This document shows positions 60,412-64,000 of a DNA stretch of 64,000 bases, piece after piece. Numbering within the stretch: the stretch's first letter is position 1; every line of letters starts with the position of its first letter. Source of the stretch: Actinomucor elegans (lineage: Eukaryota; Mucoromycota; Mucoromycetes; Mucorales; Mucoraceae); the NCBI GenBank assembly GCA_026027325.1, contig JAMSLZ010000002.1:2480001-2544000 (forward strand), given 5' to 3'. A program made the translations under genes and the position numbers. The notes under the pieces are model-generated. The model searched no databases. It was not told the origin of the DNA and worked only from the letters and a program-made list of their open reading frames with translations.

Positions 60412-60485
60412 ATCCCAATCCTGTGTCGCAACTATTAAGTAATCCATACTCAAGATGAGCTATTGCATTTATTAAAACTTCAAGA
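60412..60485 (+). repeat. Dispersed GATCTCGG-family repeat, copy 11
   Basis: The 5' core is diverged (GTTGATCCCAATCCTGTGTC), but the 3' half is well kept: CATACTCAAGATGAGCTATT followed by GCATTTATTAAAACTTC. Confidence 0.6.
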
Positions 60486-60816
60486 ATACTCATAGAAGAT
60501 TTATTTAAAGAAATAACGTGCATAGTTTACACTACACTATAAAAGTCATCATCTATTCTGATAGTTTTATTACTATAGCAAGCGACTCAATCAAGTATCG
60601 GTTGAATAAGCACGATTGGATTGGCACGTTGATAACCTTGAGTTGAAGGTCTCAAAAAAAAAAAAAAAAAAAGAAAAAGCTTGCCTAGAAAAATAAATCC
60701 ATCTTATAAGCACAAAGAGTGTGACCGCTACTTAAACGTCATTTTGGCGAATTTTTTTCGAGGTTTGTTCGAAATAGGTTTCTTTTACTCAGCTTTTATA
60801 AAAGATTATCAACATC

Positions 60817-62236
60817 ATGTCATTTGATCACTCCTCTGATGACAAGCTCGCTTTCGAGACTTCTGAAAGTGTAAAATACCGGTTCAAATTACACGATATG
60901 CCTTCTTACAGACATATAACTCACGCTCTATGATAGGTTAAAGTAGTACCCACTTTCGATTCCATCGGCTTGAAGGAAGACTTACTTCGTGGCATTTATG
61001 CTTATAATTTTGAAAAGCCTTCAGCTATTCAACAAAGAGGTTTGTTTGAATGAGACGATTACGATAAAAAATATATTTACTAAAACATCGTATAGCTATT
61101 GTTCCTATTATTAAAGGACGCGACGTTATTGCCCAAGCCCAGTCTGGTACCGGTAAAACCGCTACCTTTTCTATTTCAACTTTGCAAGCAATTGATACCA
61201 CCATCAAGGAAACACAAGCGTTGATCTTATCACCAACGCGTGAATTAGCTACACAGATCCAAAGTGTTGTGTTGGCCCTTGGTGATTATATGAATGTTCA
61301 ATGCCACGCCTGTATTGGTGGCACCAACGTAGGTGAAGATATTCGTAAATTAGAAGCTGGTGTTCAAGTTGTTTCTGGCACACCTGGTCGTGTCTACGAC
61401 ATGATTCGCCGCCGTACCTTGCGCACTCGTAATATTAAGATGCTTGTGCTTGATGAAGCGGATGAATTGTTGAATCGTGGTTTCAAGGATCAGATCTATG
61501 ATGTTTACCGTTATTTGCCACCCGGTACTCAAGTAGTACTTTTGTCCGCCACATTGCCCAACGATGTATTGGAAATGACCAGTAATTTCATGACAGACCC
61601 TATTCGTATTCTCGTAAAGCGTGATGAATTGACTTTGGAAGGTATCAAACAGTTTTTTGTAGCTGTTGAACGTGAAGAGTGGAAGTTTGATACCTTGTGT
61701 GATCTTTATGATACTTTGACAATCACGCAGGCTGTTATTTTCTGTAATACGAGAAGAAAGGTCGATTGGTTGACTGAAAAGATGAGAGAGGCCAACTTTA
61801 CTGTATCCGCTATGCACGGAGAAATGCCTCAGAAAGAACGTGATGCTATTATGCAAGAATTCCGTCAAGGTGCTAGGTAGGTTTTCGATATTGAAACTAG
61901 AGAGTCGATAAACTGATAGTGTTTTAGTCGAGTTTTGATTACTACTGATGTGTGGGCCCGTGGTATTGATGTTCAACAAGTGTCATTGGTTATCAATTAT
62001 GATTTGCCTGCCAACCGTGAAAACTACATCCATCGTATTGGTAGATCAGGTCGTTTTGGTCGTAAGGGTGTTGCAATCAACTTTGTAAAGAATGATGATC
62101 TCAAGATTCTACGTGACATTGAACAATACTACAGTACACAAATCGATGAAATGCCAATGAATGGTAAAGTTATATGACGAAGGACTGATTTTCATACGCT
62201 AACGTCTTGTCTATTGTAGTTACGGATTTGATCTAA
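60817..62236 (+). CDS. FAL1: DEAD-box RNA helicase eIF4A3/FAL1
   Basis: Core of the exon-junction complex in organisms that have one, and a small-subunit rRNA processing factor in yeast (Fal1). Exons: 60817-60870, 60937-61039, 61096-61876, 61928-62163, 62220-62236; 396 aa. All helicase motifs are seen: Q (PSAIQQR), I (AQSGTGKT), Ia (PTRELA), GG, Ib (TPGR), II (DEAD), III (SAT), V (ARGID) and VI (HRIGRSGR). Eukaryotic eIF4A3 features rather than eIF4A1: [56 protein letters not shown] and [17 protein letters not shown]. The last exon encodes only VTDLI. In this intron-rich genome an exon-junction role is plausible. Confidence 0.95.
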
Positions 62237-62448
62237 CAAGCATTATCGGTAGAAAAAAGGAACTCATAAATAAATAAAAAACACTGTATAAAAGCGATCG
62301 GAAGGATGTACCCTTTTTTTTTTATATCAGAGTAATAGCTATAGTGAGAGGGATACCTCGGAGGTATAGGTAATGTAAATTTGAAGTCTAATGCAATGTA
62401 TGAGGGTTGATAAAGTTATATAAACTCGATGGATCATGATTCAATACT
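62237..62448. other. Convergent spacer, eIF4A3 / F-box gene
   Basis: 3' flanks of convergent genes. AATAAATAAAAAAC about 35 bp after the helicase stop is the likely polyadenylation signal. Confidence 0.5.
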
Positions 62449-63609
62449 TTAGATTATATAATCGTCATCATAAAATCTAAAATCATCATCATATAGTCCA
62501 TTGTCATATAGATCACCATTCAGTAACTGCCCGTAAATGTCTTCTTCAAAATCTTCTTCTTCGCCATACAAAATGTCGATTGCATCAAAACCTTGCAGCA
62601 TCATGATATTGCTTATCCAACTAGGCTTTAGTTTACCATTATTTTCCATATAATGATAATCTTTATATCTGAATGATATATTGATCCTTGAGGATTTCTT
62701 TGTGAACTCTTGGAAGCTGTCCAAAATGCTAGTCGATTCACTTTCAGTCAGCCGATTATCAGGCTCAATGAATGGTGTGATTAAGCGTATGTTCTTGAGA
62801 TTCTTGAAACGCGTCACGATGTACTCGAGTGTATGAATATTTATCTTTGTAGCGCTTAATTTGAGTTTGGTCAATGAGTTATACTCTATGGCTTCAGGCA
62901 ATAAAGCGCTGTCTTTGAGCGTATTGTTCAATTGACCAATACCGTACAGCTTAAGCGTTTCGAGTTTCTTGTTAGTAGCCAAAAGCGCAGTTAGATCAAC
63001 TTGCAAACTCTTTTCAATAAGTGTATTGCACTGTGCTTTAAGATAGGTCAATCGGGGAAACTTTGTAGCAAAAGCCAATAATCCACCGTAATCCTTGAGA
63101 GCGCCGTTATCTTCCACGTCTAGAATCTCAACCGAGGTAATTGTAGCGCGGAAACGGTGATTGACCCACAGGTGAAATCGCCTTACTGCAGGCGAACACT
63201 CGCATAGGTTTCGTATCTGGATCTTTTGAATGCTCGGTAAACATGCTTCCCGCTTATTCAAAGCCTTGAGATACTCGTATATGTCAGAAATATCAAATGA
63301 AAGCTCGCATAGATTGGGACAAAGATTCAAAAGAGACCTAAATAGAGTTGCATCACCATCACCACTACTTGCATAGGTCAGCGTAATAGCTGTTACTTTC
63401 TCTGCTAGTGCGGGATACTCTGTAAGATCCGCGTGAAGTTTACTGAAATATATATCGTTTAATCGAATACAGATAGCGTCACTAAAGAAAGAACGCGAAA
63501 CCAAGTACCAGGCCTTGCATACAAGCAAGCAGTTTTTGAGGTCGTTTTTGTTTTCGAGACACTTGAATACCTCTTTCCAGATCTCAGTTGGTAGATGGAA
63601 GTCAGACAT
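62449..63609 (-). CDS. F-box/LRR protein
   Basis: Single exon, 386 aa. The first 45 residues form an F-box (LPTEIWKEVFKCLENKNDLKNCLLVCKAWYLVSRSFFSDAI split over helices), which in the family binds Skp1 in SCF ubiquitin ligases. The middle carries degenerate leucine-rich repeats (LCPNLCELSFDIS, SVEILDVED, NSLTKLKLSATKI, FKNLKNIRLITPF). The C-terminus is strongly acidic and Tyr-rich (about 40 residues, ending FRFYDDDYII). The ATG at 63609 starts the F-box; upstream codons in frame are AT-rich leader. Substrate unknown; Mucorales have large, fast-evolving F-box families. Confidence 0.85.
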   Translation of the reverse strand: MSDFHLPTEIWKEVFKCLENKNDLKNCLLVCKAWYLVSRSFFSDAICIRLNDIYFSKLHADLTEYPALAEKVTAITLTYASSGDGDATLFRSLLNLCPNLCELSFDISDIYEYLKALNKREACLPSIQKIQIRNLCECSPAVRRFHLWVNHRFRATITSVEILDVEDNGALKDYGGLLAFATKFPRLTYLKAQCNTLIEKSLQVDLTALLATNKKLETLKLYGIGQLNNTLKDSALLPEAIEYNSLTKLKLSATKINIHTLEYIVTRFKNLKNIRLITPFIEPDNRLTESESTSILDSFQEFTKKSSRINISFRYKDYHYMENNGKLKPSWISNIMMLQGFDAIDILYGEEEDFEEDIYGQLLNGDLYDNGLYDDDFRFYDDDYII

Positions 63610-64000
63610 TGTGTTTTTCAAAAAGAAAATAAAATAATAAAACAAAAATAAAAATGATCACGGTTTCTCACACCGAGTGAGGTGACTCAAGCATGGTTTT
63701 AGACTGCATATATAACCAACCCATTGGTGCTATCTTCAAGCTAATCAAATTACCTAATTAGATATTCCGCTATACAGGGTAAACTACAAAGATTGAAAGG
63801 TTAAGAAAGTAAAAGTCAATCATCCTCTATAGATATGTCTCAAAAGAATAGTCGGTAATGCAACACAGACGCTTGAAACTTGAATCATAGCATGTCCACT
63901 GCTATATTTAATAGGGAATTGTAATAGAAGAGGTAGGTAATTCTATTCAGTACTGTTGTTTGTTTATAGCCTTTAGAACAATTCTCAAGCTTACAAAAAG
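63610..64000. other. Upstream flank of the F-box gene, window end
   Basis: No gene or repeat copy supported in the last 390 bases. Confidence 0.4.

Larger units (their letters stand above)
59391..60816. other. Divergent intergenic region, CofD-like gene / eIF4A3
   Basis: No supported gene. It contains two repeat copies in opposite orientation (next entries) and an (AAT)n microsatellite at about 59906-59927. An A run occurs at 60654-60672. Confidence 0.45.

Overview
The window is nuclear DNA of a filamentous early-diverging fungus, most likely Mucoromycota/Mucorales. Evidence: AT-rich intergenic DNA with long A/T runs, many short GT-AG introns (mostly 45-75 nt, one of only 31 nt), protein families typical of the group (DUF8032-type regulator, chitin deacetylase, fungal CofD-like protein), and a full NAD-dependent isocitrate dehydrogenase and complex I gene set. 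No rRNA, tRNA, CRISPR or intact transposon was found. Exons were assembled by hand from splice sites and protein continuity.

Layout. 0-9 kb: caleosin-domain protein (+), RhoGEF (-), complex I LYR subunit NDUFA6 (+) and an F-box/LRR-like gene (-) with a broken frame. 9-12.7 kb: gene-free, with three direct copies of a dispersed repeat. 12.7-18 kb: GTP cyclohydrolase I (+), a CUE/UBA-like protein (-), and an M20 amidohydrolase (-) whose exon 5/6 junction lacks a normal donor. 18-24.4 kb: AT-rich gene desert. 24.4-30.6 kb: IDH1 (+) and a phenol-hydroxylase-type FAD monooxygenase (+) with a probable one-base frameshift. 31.8-44.2 kb: TRA1 (+), the 3919-residue SAGA/NuA4 scaffold, which dominates the window. 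44.5-51 kb: NDUFA4-like protein (-), a HEAT-repeat protein resembling dynein assembly factor DNAAF5 (+), dihydroorotase (+), and the queuine tRNA-ribosyltransferase accessory subunit QTRT2 (-). 51-64 kb: DUF8032 protein (-), chitin deacetylase (+), a 52-residue putative membrane protein (-), RPL23/uL14 (-), CofD-like protein (-), eIF4A3/FAL1 (+) and an F-box/LRR protein (-).

The genes do not form a pathway cluster; they are unlinked housekeeping and accessory genes, often arranged as convergent pairs with short or overlapping 3' ends. The tightest pair is dihydroorotase/QTRT2, with 15 bp between stop codons. The most interesting signals are a DNAAF5-like gene in what appears to be a flagellum-less fungus, a degenerate repeat family built on a GATCTCGG core scattered through intergenic DNA in both orientations, a lysine/acid-rich insertion in TRA1 with four SUMO-consensus motifs, and reading-frame or splice lesions confined to three accessory genes while about 31 kb of other coding sequence reads cleanly.
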